A stretch of 16,225 nucleotides of DNA from the NCBI GenBank assembly GCA_002419145.1, contig DIFN01000003.1, positions 11,809 through 28,033 of the forward strand, given 5' to 3'. Source of the DNA: Mageeibacillus sp. UBA5747 (GTDB lineage Bacteria > Bacillota > Clostridia > Saccharofermentanales > UBA5734). The position numbers and the translations under genes are program-made. The notes beneath the pieces are model-generated. The model was not told where the DNA came from, did not search any database, and worked only from the letters and a program-made list of their open reading frames with translations. This document shows, piece by piece, positions 1 through 6,413 of this stretch. Positions within the stretch are counted from its first letter, which is position 1, and each line of letters opens with the position of its first letter.

Positions 1-128
1 TTGCCGAATATCGCACCAGGGGTCACGTCAAGGCTGCGCCCAAAATCGGCAATTGCCAAATACCGCACCAGGGGTCACGTCAAGGCTGCGCCCGAAATCG
101 GCAATTGCCGAATATCGCACCAGGGGTC
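1..128. repeat. 52-bp tandem repeat, 2.5 copies
   Basis: Two complete 52-bp units lie at 1-52 and 53-104, and a third begins at 105 and stays recognisable to about 128. The units differ at only a few positions. Each carries the 13-mer CGCACCAGGGGTC (12-24, 64-76, 116-128), and a fourth copy of the 13-mer lies outside the array at 154-166. The unit junction makes a perfect 14-bp palindrome, TCGGCAATTGCCGA, at 98-111; the copy at 46-59 has one change. The array lies downstream of the ligA stop codon and may continue past the left edge of the window. Open reading frames through it are repeat-driven and not convincing genes. Function is unknown; it may belong to a dispersed intergenic repeat family. 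Confidence 0.9.
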
Positions 129-133
129 GCACC

Positions 134-204
134 ACAGCCCAGTCCAGCCCAGCCGCACCAGGGGTCACGCCGCACCCCAGCCCAGCCCAGCCCAGCCCAA
201 CCCC
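134..204 (-). repeat. CCCAG pentamer tract; G-quadruplex motif on the ligA strand
   Basis: Imperfect CCCAG pentamers fill 134-153, and a clean run occupies 175-204. Read on the minus strand, which is the ligA sense strand, 204 down to 175 gives six runs of three or four G separated by only two bases each (TT or CT). That fits the standard sequence rule for an intramolecular G-quadruplex with very short loops. It begins five bases after the ligA stop codon, so it would lie at the very start of the 3' untranslated RNA. Whether it folds, or ends or protects the transcript, is inference. No classical hairpin plus T-tract terminator is visible after ligA. Confidence 0.75.
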
Positions 205-209
205 GCGTG

Positions 210-2237
210 TCATTCCCCAGCGCCAGTAGCCAGCAGTTGCAAAAGTCCAGCTTCGTCGAGGATCGTCACGCCCAGCGACCTGGCTTTGTCTAATTTACTG
301 CCCGCCGCATCTCCCGCCACGACAAAGTTCGTTTTACGCGAGACACTGCCGGACACTTTCCCGCCGGCGGCTTCAATCAGGCGAGTGGCTTCTTCGCGCC
401 CCAGGGTCGGCAAGGTGCCGGTCAAAACGAACGTCTGGCCCAAAAGGGGCAGGTTCGACCGGTCCGTTCGATTACCCTGGAGGTTGACACCAGCTTGTGC
501 GAGCTGATCGATCAGGTGCCGCGTCTGCTCTTGGCTGAAAAATGCCACGACCGAACGCGCACTGACCGCACCAAAATCCGGCAGCGCCAGAAGCTCGGTC
601 TCAGTGGCTCGGGACAGACTGTAAAGGTCGGGAAAAGACTCGGCCAGCATACGCGAGGCTTGGCGGCCGATGTTGCGGATACCCAGCCCGGTGATCAGGC
701 GGTCCAGGCTATTGTGGCGCGATTTCTCGATCGCCTGCAGCAAATTGGTCAGTGTTTTCTGGCGTGTTTTAAACAGGTCGCTGTTGGCCAGCTCTTCTTG
801 GCGGCCAGGCAACTGGTAGATATCAGCCAAATTATGGATGAATCCGGCTGCGAGCAAAGCCTCGACCATGGCCGGACCGAGGCCTTCGATATCCATCGCC
901 TCTTTCGAGGCAAAATAAACCAGATGACGAGTAATCTGGGCCGGGCAATCGGAACCAGTGCAGCGTAAGTCGGCTGTGTCTGGCTCACGCTCAGCTGGAG
1001 CACCGCAGACTGGGCAATTACGCGGCAATTCATAGCGCGGCGGGTCTCCGGAACGCAGGTCCTTGCGCACTGATAGGATGGCCGGGATGATGTCACCGGC
1101 CTTCTGGACCAGGACCGTATCGCCGATCCGGACATCGAGCTTGTCGATCATGTCCTGGTTATGCAACGTCGCCCGGCTGACCGTCGTGCCGGCCAGTCGG
1201 ACCGGCTCGAGGATCGCCATCGGTGTGATCCGTCCAGTGCGGCCGACCTGGACCGTGATGTCTAAAAGGCGAGTTTCCTTTTGTTCTGGCGGAAACTTGT
1301 AGGCAATCGCCCAGCGCGGCACCTTGCTCGTGGCCCCCAGGCGTTCCCGGATTGCAAGGTCATCGACTTTGACGACGGCGCCATCAATGCCATATGGCAA
1401 GGCGAATCGTTGCTCGCCAATGGCCGTAATAGCCGCCCAGACAGCCTCGAAGGACTGGCAGACCTGGTACTCCGGGCTGACTGGGAAGCCGAGCCGGGCC
1501 AGATACTCTAGGCTTTCAGAGTGGCTGGTAAAAGAGATGCCTGACACAGCCTGGACATTGAAAACAAACAAAGACAATTCACGCTCAGCGACGATGGCTG
1601 GATCGAGCTGGCGCAATGTCCCGGCGGCACAATTGCGCGGATTGGCAAAAATTTTCCCGCCGCTGTCCTCCTGGCGGGCATTGACACGCAAAAAAGCATC
1701 GACTGGCAGATAGACCTCACCGCGAACCTCAAGCTCAGGCAAAGCATCTGGCAGCACCTGGGGCAGATCAGCGATCTGGCGAATGTTGGCGCTGACATCC
1801 TCACCCACCTCGCCATCTCCCCGGGTCAGGCCCCGGACCAGACGGCCCTGTTCATAACGGATGGCTACCGACAAGCCATCAATTTTCCGCTCCACCACAA
1901 AACGCACTTCCGGGAAATCGTTTTGCACCCGGGTGATGAAGTCGGCGACCTCGGACTTGGTAAAAACGTCCTGTAAGCTCAGCAGGGGAACGGTGTGGCG
2001 GGTTGTGACCAGATCGGTGCTGATCGCCCCGCCGACCTTTCGGCTGGGGGAGTCAGGCGTTGCCAGATCGGGCGCCATCGCTTCCAAAGCACGTAGTCGC
2101 TGCATCAGCTGGTCAAATTCAAAGTCGCTGATCGTTGGGTTGTCTTCCGCATAATAGGCGCGGCTATGGGCCTCGATTTCCGCCCGCAACGCCTCAATCT
2201 GAGCCTTGAGATCCGGGTTATGTTTGACTTTGGCCAT
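210..2237 (-). CDS. ligA: NAD+-dependent DNA ligase LigA
   Basis: This enzyme seals nicks in duplex DNA during replication and repair, using NAD+ to adenylate its active-site lysine. The 675-residue product has the full family layout: an N-terminal NMN-binding Ia region (about 5-65), the adenylation domain with KIDG at 118-121 (K118 is the nucleophile), AYKFPPEQ at 312-319, an OB fold around 325-400, a four-cysteine zinc finger (C408, C411, C426, C431), helix-hairpin-helix repeats (about 440-585) and a C-terminal BRCT domain (about 596-672). The length is normal. The start at 2237 (MAKVKH) is preferred over an in-frame ATG 78 bases upstream, because AAGGAAGG lies about 12 bases ahead and the upstream extension would overlap the preceding gene. 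That gene ends 22 bases upstream on the same strand, so the two are probably cotranscribed. Confidence 0.97.
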   Translation of the reverse strand: MAKVKHNPDLKAQIEALRAEIEAHSRAYYAEDNPTISDFEFDQLMQRLRALEAMAPDLATPDSPSRKVGGAISTDLVTTRHTVPLLSLQDVFTKSEVADFITRVQNDFPEVRFVVERKIDGLSVAIRYEQGRLVRGLTRGDGEVGEDVSANIRQIADLPQVLPDALPELEVRGEVYLPVDAFLRVNARQEDSGGKIFANPRNCAAGTLRQLDPAIVAERELSLFVFNVQAVSGISFTSHSESLEYLARLGFPVSPEYQVCQSFEAVWAAITAIGEQRFALPYGIDGAVVKVDDLAIRERLGATSKVPRWAIAYKFPPEQKETRLLDITVQVGRTGRITPMAILEPVRLAGTTVSRATLHNQDMIDKLDVRIGDTVLVQKAGDIIPAILSVRKDLRSGDPPRYELPRNCPVCGAPAEREPDTADLRCTGSDCPAQITRHLVYFASKEAMDIEGLGPAMVEALLAAGFIHNLADIYQLPGRQEELANSDLFKTRQKTLTNLLQAIEKSRHNSLDRLITGLGIRNIGRQASRMLAESFPDLYSLSRATETELLALPDFGAVSARSVVAFFSQEQTRHLIDQLAQAGVNLQGNRTDRSNLPLLGQTFVLTGTLPTLGREEATRLIEAAGGKVSGSVSRKTNFVVAGDAAGSKLDKARSLGVTILDEAGLLQLLATGAGE

Positions 2238-2259
2238 GAAACGTCCGTTCCTTCCTTTG

Positions 2260-2889
2260 TCAGCCTTTGGCCCGTCCTTGCGAAAGCAGGATCTGCGGCA
2301 AAAGGGCCAGGACAAGCAACAGCACCGACCAGATCAGCATAGGCAAAGACAGCCAGCCAGCCAGATTCTGGGCCAGGCTGCCTGAGGGTACGACCAGCAT
2401 CGGCCCAAGCATATCGAAAGGCCAGTCCAGAGCAGAGAACAGTCCGGTGAGAAAGCCCTCGACGATGATCAGAGCCGGGATCGACACGATAAAGGCATCC
2501 GACAGCCACAAGCCCGGCGATCGGGCAGGAATCAGCATAAACAGCAAGGCCAGGGCCAGGCCAATCGTGATCGGCAACGAGACATCATACACCCGGTTGC
2601 TTTCAATGCAGATCCAGAGGTGGTAGATGACCTCGGACAAAGACGCAAAGCCGGCAATGTACAGGCGCTGGCGGTTCTTGCCGATCCAGAACAGCAATGC
2701 GACGATGATCGCCATGATCAGGTAGGTCAGCCACGCTGCCAAAGCATCGGAGGCTTGGGTCAAGCCAGACAGGGACTCGGCTCCGGTCCGGATCATGGTG
2801 GCAAAATAGCGGAAAGGCGCTGCCAATGGGGTGGACCAGGCGAACAATAGAACCGCCAGGACGATCCCGGCGCGGGTCTGGCTTTTCAT
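2260..2889 (-). CDS. hypothetical polytopic membrane protein
   Basis: I do not recognise this 209-residue protein. It is very hydrophobic. An N-terminal segment (about 7-25) may be a signal anchor, and further candidate membrane spans lie near 48-69, 75-93, 104-122, 133-153 and 178-203, giving five or six passes. There are no conserved catalytic motifs or cysteine pairs that I can name. The start has AGGAG eight bases upstream, and a good promoter precedes it at about 2919-2946. It sits directly upstream of ligA with a 22-base gap, so ligA is probably expressed from this promoter. The association with ligA may be merely positional. The product could be an integral membrane protein of a small uncharacterised clostridial family. 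Confidence 0.8.
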   Translation of the reverse strand: MKSQTRAGIVLAVLLFAWSTPLAAPFRYFATMIRTGAESLSGLTQASDALAAWLTYLIMAIIVALLFWIGKNRQRLYIAGFASLSEVIYHLWICIESNRVYDVSLPITIGLALALLFMLIPARSPGLWLSDAFIVSIPALIIVEGFLTGLFSALDWPFDMLGPMLVVPSGSLAQNLAGWLSLPMLIWSVLLLVLALLPQILLSQGRAKG

Positions 2890-2918
2890 CGTGAAGACTC
2901 CTGAAAATTTTTGCTATC

Positions 2919-2946
2919 ATTATAGCATAGCCCGGGCGTCGGAAAA
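2919..2946 (-). promoter_or_regulatory. promoter of the membrane protein-ligA operon
   Basis: On the minus strand, a perfect -10 hexamer TATAAT lies at 2924-2919. A weak -35 candidate TTTTCC lies at 2946-2941, with a 16-bp spacer. The -10 box is embedded in a 14-bp inverted repeat (2913-2926, GCTAT and ATAGC arms around four bases) that could bind a repressor. The start codon at 2889 is about 30 bases downstream with a normal ribosome-binding site between. The -10 is convincing; the -35 is uncertain. Confidence 0.7.
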
Positions 2947-2963
2947 TCAATGGGAAATCGGTG

Positions 2964-2996
2964 CTCGCCGACCCCTCGCCGACCCCTCGCCGACCC
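2964..2996. repeat. 11-bp tandem repeat, 3 exact copies
   Basis: CTCGCCGACCC is repeated three times without change (2964-2974, 2975-2985, 2986-2996), just ahead of the ribosome-binding site of the metallophosphoesterase gene. It would lie in that gene's 5' leader. The unit is close to one helical turn. Similar short tandem units lie upstream of several other genes in this window. Confidence 0.9.
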
Positions 2997-3000
2997 GGGG

Positions 3001-3008
3001 AAAGGTGG
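3001..3008 (+). promoter_or_regulatory. ribosome-binding site supporting a TTG start
   Basis: AAAGGTGG ends eight bases before the TTG at 3017, a normal Shine-Dalgarno distance. This favours TTG over the in-frame GTG at 3005, which overlaps this site and has only a GGGG run very close upstream. Confidence 0.55.
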
Positions 3009-3016
3009 AAAAACGC

Positions 3017-4057
3017 TTGCTTTTTGGCACGACGCTCGTCTCTGCTGTCCTAACTTCGCCGAACCTGTCCTTGACCCGGGGCCAGTTCTGGGGCCTGTTC
3101 TTCCTTCTTGCCGCGATCCTGCTCGCCAGGGCGCTTTACGAACCGACCCAGCTGGAAGTCACACGACGGTGTCTGTCTCATGCAACATCCAGAGACGCTC
3201 GGTCGGACGCTTCACGAGCAAACACCGCGTCAAAGACTAAACTCGGGGCCAATGCGCCCGATCTGGCCCCAAACGGCGAGGCGGCCCAATCGGCCTCAGG
3301 TGGCTTGCGCGTTGCCCTGCTGTCGGACTTGCACGCCGAATGGCTGTGCCTCAAACCGGAACGACTCGCCCAGGCTCTGGCGGCTGAAGATTTTGACCTG
3401 CTTCTTTTTGCCGGCGACCTGACAGGCCGCCATCATCGCCCGGACCTGGCCAAGCCCTGGCTCGACGCGCTGGCTTCGGTCTGCCAGCGTCTGGACAAGA
3501 CCTGCTACGCCGTGCCGGGCAACCACGATTCGCCAGCATCGCTCGATTTGTTGCGTCAGGCCGGCTTCAAGATGCTTATAAACGAGAGCCAGGCGGTAAA
3601 GGACCGCGCAGGCCGGGACTATCTTCTGGTCGGTTTTGATATTCTGAAAGAAGGCCAGCCTGACTTCAACCTAGCTCTGCATCGCACCGCCGTTAGCGGG
3701 GAAGAACCCGAGGCAACGATCCCGCCGGAGCGGCGAGTCGTCCTGGCTCACAATCCTGACACGTTCTTTTTAGTCCCTCCCGGCCAGGCCGGGTTTTTCC
3801 TCGCCGGCCATTTCCACGGCGGCCAGATTTATTTGCCGTTTCATCTGGAATTTTTTATCCTGAGACGGGAAAAATTGGGTCGGATGGGTTATCATAAAGG
3901 AAGTTTTGCCTTGAATGGCATAACTGGCTACATTAGCCGCGGCCTTGGTTCCGTCCTCTTTCCTTTGCGGCTGGGCTCCTTCCCGGAGTTGTCGATCCTC
4001 GAACTTCAGCCTACTCTACAGACCGGTCCGGTCTTGGAACAGATAGCGACTCGATAA
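3017..4057 (+). CDS. membrane-anchored metallophosphoesterase (YkuE/YaeI-like)
   Basis: Predicted calcineurin-like phosphoesterase of 346 residues, held in the membrane with its catalytic domain probably outside. All metal-ligand motifs are present: SDLH (D104, H106), GD (D134), GNHD (N169, H170), the AHNPD histidine (H245) and GHFHGG (H265, H267). The C-terminal YISRGLGSVLFPLRLG segment is typical of the YkuE/YaeI group, whose studied members act on lipid- or wall-linked phosphates. The substrate here is unknown. An N-terminal hydrophobic segment (about 24-41) precedes the family-like YEPTQLEVTR. Then comes an unusual polar, Ala/Ser/Arg/Asn-rich linker of about 35 extra residues (about 56-95) before the first motif. 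The start is uncertain: TTG at 3017 has the best ribosome-binding site; GTG at 3005 and TTG at 3071 are alternatives. It leads a same-strand trio with the next two genes. Confidence 0.88.
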   Translation: MLFGTTLVSAVLTSPNLSLTRGQFWGLFFLLAAILLARALYEPTQLEVTRRCLSHATSRDARSDASRANTASKTKLGANAPDLAPNGEAAQSASGGLRVALLSDLHAEWLCLKPERLAQALAAEDFDLLLFAGDLTGRHHRPDLAKPWLDALASVCQRLDKTCYAVPGNHDSPASLDLLRQAGFKMLINESQAVKDRAGRDYLLVGFDILKEGQPDFNLALHRTAVSGEEPEATIPPERRVVLAHNPDTFFLVPPGQAGFFLAGHFHGGQIYLPFHLEFFILRREKLGRMGYHKGSFALNGITGYISRGLGSVLFPLRLGSFPELSILELQPTLQTGPVLEQIATR

Positions 4058-4076
4058 AAATGCAACTTGCATCTCT

Positions 4077-4081
4077 GGAGG
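4077..4081 (+). promoter_or_regulatory. ribosome-binding site supporting TTG start at 4091
   Basis: GGAGG lies nine bases before the in-frame TTG at 4091. The in-frame ATG at 4106 has no comparable site, and the ATG at 4067 lies upstream of this site. Confidence 0.7.
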
Positions 4082-4090
4082 TTTACGATT

Positions 4091-4585
4091 TTGAAAGATT
4101 CCATCATGCAGCTCCTTGAATCCTGGTTTGCCAATTCCCATGCCTTGGTTGTCCTGATCGGCTCAGCCATTCCGATCACGGAAATGCGGGCCACCATCCC
4201 CGCTGGCATCCTGGCCTGGGGCATGAATCCGTGGCTGGTCATGCTCCTTGGTTTTCTTGGCGCCCTGCTACCCGTCCCCTTCCTGCTTCTTTTTTTCTCC
4301 AGCATCCTCAAATGGCTGCACAAATTTCCAGCTTTGAATGGGTTGACCCAATTCATCGACAACAAGATCCAGAAAAATGTCCATCACTTTGAAAAGTCGT
4401 CCGAGGCAGCCCTGATCATTTTTGTCGCGATCCCTCTGCCTGGCACCGGCTTATGGACCGGCAGTGCTGTTTCCTCTTTCCTTGGCTTTAATTTCTGGCG
4501 CTCCTTGATCTGCGTCGCAGCCGGCGGTGCTATCTCTGCCATCGTCCTGACGCTGGTGTCGGTTTTCTTCGGCGCGGTCTTGTAG
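4091..4585 (+). CDS. small multidrug export family protein (Sm_multidrug_ex, COG2426-like)
   Basis: This 164-residue membrane protein matches the family named small multi-drug export protein. It shows the two family signatures, PITEMRATIP (28-37) and PLPGTGLWTG (115-124). Hydrophobic segments lie at about 15-27, 36-75, 105-130 and 138-163, with a short amphipathic stretch between the two halves. The family name rests on weak evidence, and its overall pattern recalls the DedA-like membrane proteins, so a lipid or ion role is as plausible as drug export. TTG at 4091 is chosen for its GGAGG. The gene follows the phosphoesterase by 33 bases. Its last codons (GCG GTC TTG TAG) form the first copy of an 11-bp tandem array that continues toward the next gene. 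Confidence 0.85.
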   Translation: MKDSIMQLLESWFANSHALVVLIGSAIPITEMRATIPAGILAWGMNPWLVMLLGFLGALLPVPFLLLFFSSILKWLHKFPALNGLTQFIDNKIQKNVHHFEKSSEAALIIFVAIPLPGTGLWTGSAVSSFLGFNFWRSLICVAAGGAISAIVLTLVSVFFGAVL

Positions 4586-4639
4586 CGGTCTTGCAGCGGT
4601 CTTGTAGCGGTCTTGTAGCGGTCTTATAGCGGTCTTCAA
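4574..4639 (+). repeat. 11-bp tandem repeat, 6 copies
   Basis: Six head-to-tail units of consensus GCGGTCTTGTA run from 4574 to 4639. Copies 1, 3 and 4 are exact; copies 2, 5 and 6 differ by one to three bases (ends GCA, ATA and CAA). Copy 1 is coding: it holds the last codons of the upstream gene, and its stop codon straddles copies 1 and 2. The array ends exactly at the GGAGG of the next gene. It therefore fills almost the whole 64-base intergenic spacer and sets the distance between the two genes. Confidence 0.95.
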
Positions 4640-4649
4640 GGAGGTTGGC

Positions 4650-5708
4650 ATGGAAAAGGTCCGGGCATTTCTAAAGCGCAAGAACATCGTGTTTTCGGCG
4701 CATCGTTATGGCGTCGAAGCCATGGGTGCGATGGCTCTGGGTCTGTTCTGCTCACTGCTGATCGGCACGATTCTCAATACGATCGGAACCCAGACAGGTT
4801 TTGCGGCTCTAAATACAATCGGTGGCTATGCCAGCGCTATGTCGGGCCCAGCGATGGCGATCGCGATCGGCCATGCCTTGCAGGCGCCGCCGCTGGTCCT
4901 CTTCTCACTGGCTACCGTCGGCCATGCGTCTAACCTGCTCGGGGGCGCCGGCGGACCACTGGCGGTCCTGATCATTGCCATTCTTGCAACCGAATTCGGC
5001 AAAGCTGTCGCTCAGGAAACTCGGATTGATATCCTGGTCACGCCTCTGGTTACCATCCTTGTCGGCGTCGGACTCGCCGCCTGGTGGGCGCCAGCGATTG
5101 GCGCGGCGGCAGCAGCAGTCGGGAATTTCATCATGTGGGCCACGGATCTGCAGCCGCTGTTGATGGGTATTCTGGTCTCCGTGACAGTTGGCATCGCCCT
5201 GACGCTGCCGATCTCCAGCGCGGCAATCTGTGCCGCTCTTGGACTGACTGGCCTGGCAGGCGGCGCCGCTCTGGCTGGTTGCAGTGCCCAGATGGTCGGA
5301 TTTGCCGTCCTTTCTTTCCGTGACAACAACTGGGGCGGATTTTTTGCTCAGAGCCTGGGCACCTCGATGCTCCAGATGGGCAACATCGTCCGAAACCCGC
5401 GCGTCTGGCTGCCAGTCATCCTGACCTCTGCGATCACAGGCTCGATCGCGACTGTCGTCTTTGGCCTGCAGCAAAACGGCCCGGCGATTGCCTCGGGCAT
5501 GGGCACCTGTGGCCTGGTCGGACCGATCGGCGTCTACACCGGCTGGATTTCTGATGTCGCTGCCGGCAACAAGTTGGCGATTGGTGCGATGGACTGGCTG
5601 GCCTTGGCAGTCGTTGTCGTTATCCTGCCAGCCATTTTATCTTGGGCCTTTGGCCTTTATTTCCGCAAAATTGGCTGGATCCGCGAGGGCGACCTCAAAT
5701 TGGGCTGA
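4650..5708 (+). CDS. PfoR-like PTS sugar transporter subunit IIC
   Basis: This 352-residue polytopic membrane protein belongs to the PTS_EIIC_2/PfoR group. Features supporting this are about nine or ten hydrophobic spans, a glycine-rich GGAGGPLAVLI segment near 108-118, PISSAAICAALGLTGLAGG around 187-205, and SFRDNNWGGFF followed by GTSMLQMGNI around 223-247. No IIA or IIB domain is fused, and none is encoded nearby. The substrate is therefore unknown and the phosphotransferase role unproven. PfoR was first described as a regulator of perfringolysin in Clostridium perfringens, but the family is mostly plain membrane protein. ATG at 4650 has GGAGG five bases upstream, directly after the 11-bp array. 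It is probably the last gene of the trio that starts at 3017. Confidence 0.88.
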   Translation: MEKVRAFLKRKNIVFSAHRYGVEAMGAMALGLFCSLLIGTILNTIGTQTGFAALNTIGGYASAMSGPAMAIAIGHALQAPPLVLFSLATVGHASNLLGGAGGPLAVLIIAILATEFGKAVAQETRIDILVTPLVTILVGVGLAAWWAPAIGAAAAAVGNFIMWATDLQPLLMGILVSVTVGIALTLPISSAAICAALGLTGLAGGAALAGCSAQMVGFAVLSFRDNNWGGFFAQSLGTSMLQMGNIVRNPRVWLPVILTSAITGSIATVVFGLQQNGPAIASGMGTCGLVGPIGVYTGWISDVAAGNKLAIGAMDWLALAVVVVILPAILSWAFGLYFRKIGWIREGDLKLG

Positions 5709-5830
5709 GCAAAAGCCAATTAACCAAAATATTACCGCCCTCTAATCTGGATCCAACCATTTGCTGAAATAATGGAACTCATCAAACGCTCGGTAAAATG
5801 TTTGTGAGTGGATCCTGGAGGAACGATCTC

Positions 5831-6259
5831 ATGTTAAAGGTTCTTTTTGTCTGTGTTCATAATTCTGCCCGGAGTCAGATGGCTCAAGAATTCCTCAATG
5901 ATCTGGGTAAAGGTAAATTTATCGCTGAAAGTGCCGGTTTGGAACCAGGCGTGATTAATCCCCGCGTTGTGCAGGTGATGCAGGAAATCGGCTATGATAT
6001 ATCGGCCAATCCATGCCATTCCGCTTTTGACTTTTTCAAACAAGGCCGTCAGTATGATCTTGTGATCACGGTCTGTGACCAGGCCAGTGGCCAGCGCTGT
6101 CCGATCTTCCCTTCTGCCAAAGCCACCCTGAATTGGAGCTTTGTCGATCCTTCCACCTTTCAAGGCAGTGAGACTGAAATCCTGCAGCAGACGCGCGAAG
6201 TTCGTGACCAAATCAAAACGCGCATCGAAGAGTTTATCCGGGTCTACAACATCAATTGA
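5831..6259 (+). CDS. arsC: arsenate reductase, thioredoxin-type (LMW phosphatase fold)
   Basis: This 142-residue cytoplasmic enzyme resembles Bacillus-type ArsC, which reduces arsenate to arsenite through a three-cysteine relay recharged by thioredoxin. The phosphatase-like P-loop CVHNSAR (C8-x5-R14) is at the N terminus. The other two relay cysteines appear as C82 and C90 in VCDQASGQRC, one residue further apart than in the Bacillus subtilis protein as I remember it. The acid-loop aspartate is in VDPSTFQGSE (D106-P107). The start at 5831 has GGAGG nine bases upstream; an ATG 33 bases earlier lacks one. No arsenite pump or ArsR is in the window, so it is an orphan. The next genes are a MarR regulator and a quinone reductase behind their own promoter. 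A low-molecular-weight protein phosphatase role is the main alternative. Confidence 0.88.
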   Translation: MLKVLFVCVHNSARSQMAQEFLNDLGKGKFIAESAGLEPGVINPRVVQVMQEIGYDISANPCHSAFDFFKQGRQYDLVITVCDQASGQRCPIFPSAKATLNWSFVDPSTFQGSETEILQQTREVRDQIKTRIEEFIRVYNIN

Positions 6260-6308
6260 CCCTGGAATGAGCTCAGAATCATCCGTTCGTAACGCTGGTG
6301 CCACATTT

Positions 6309-6326
6309 TATCTTGAATTAAAGATA
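6309..6326. promoter_or_regulatory. MarR-type operator, site 1
   Basis: TATCTTGAATTAAAGATA is an 18-bp near-palindrome with six-base arms (TATCTT and AAGATA) around AATT, broken by one mismatched pair. It shares its outer bases with site 2, whose centre is exactly 30 bp downstream, so both lie on nearly the same face of the helix. The site covers the -35 box of the marR promoter. The pattern resembles the TATCTCGAATTCGAGATA-like operator reported for MhqR of Bacillus subtilis. Confidence 0.75.
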
Positions 6327-6341
6327 TTTTTCGAGTATTAT
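6313..6341 (+). promoter_or_regulatory. promoter of the marR-wrbA operon
   Basis: TTGAAT (6313-6318) and TATTAT (6336-6341) are separated by exactly 17 bp, a good match to a housekeeping sigma-factor promoter. The -35 is inside operator site 1, and the -10 overlaps the left arm of the 36-bp palindrome at site 2. Transcription would start near 6348, at the palindrome centre. A bound MarR dimer at either site would block RNA polymerase. Confidence 0.75.
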
Positions 6342-6365
6342 CTTGATATCGAGATAATACTCGAA
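6330..6365. promoter_or_regulatory. 36-bp near-perfect palindromic operator (site 2)
   Basis: The arms TTCGAGTATTATCT (6330-6343) and AGATAATACTCGAA (6352-6365) are exact inverted repeats of 14 bp. The eight-base centre TGATATCG breaks symmetry at only one pair. The inner 18 bp (6339-6356) repeat the site 1 pattern. This is much longer than a usual single MarR site. Because transcription should start near its centre, it acts as DNA rather than as an RNA hairpin in that transcript, although read-through from arsC would carry the whole stem. Confidence 0.88.
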
Positions 6366-6380
6366 CGAAAAGCAGCAAAG

Positions 6381-6400
6381 CACAGCGAAACACAGCGAAA
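6381..6400 (+). repeat. 10-bp tandem duplication in the marR leader
   Basis: CACAGCGAAA occurs twice in tandem (6381-6390 and 6391-6400), directly ahead of the CGGAG ribosome-binding site of marR. Confidence 0.85.
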
Positions 6401-6413
6401 CGGAGTTTGCCCC

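Noticed and set aside
1..166. CRISPR array
   Set aside because: Units are directly adjacent with no unique spacers between repeats, and there are only two and a half copies.
1..507. Plus-strand open reading frame of 168 codons across the left-edge repeats
   Set aside because: It runs through tandem repeats and then antisense to the well-supported ligA; its composition is repeat-driven and no ribosome-binding site is present.
2238..2315. Longer LigA with an N-terminal extension
   Set aside because: The extension would overlap the upstream gene and does not resemble LigA; the ATG at 2237 has a suitable ribosome-binding site and gives the usual family length.
3170..3320. Frameshift or damage in the metallophosphoesterase
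   Set aside because: The frame is open from the membrane anchor through all catalytic motifs; the unusual segment is a polar insertion, not a break.
5709..5830. A promoter for arsC (TAAAAT at 5794-5799)
   Set aside because: No -35 hexamer at a sensible distance; the -10 match alone is too weak in this AT-richer gap.
5831..6259. An arsenic-resistance operon
   Set aside because: No ArsR, ArsB/Acr3 or ArsA is present on either side, so only the single arsC can be claimed.
6330..6365. The 36-bp palindrome as a Rho-independent terminator of arsC
   Set aside because: The stem is AT-rich, no T-tract follows on either strand, and a promoter is embedded in it; operator function fits better.
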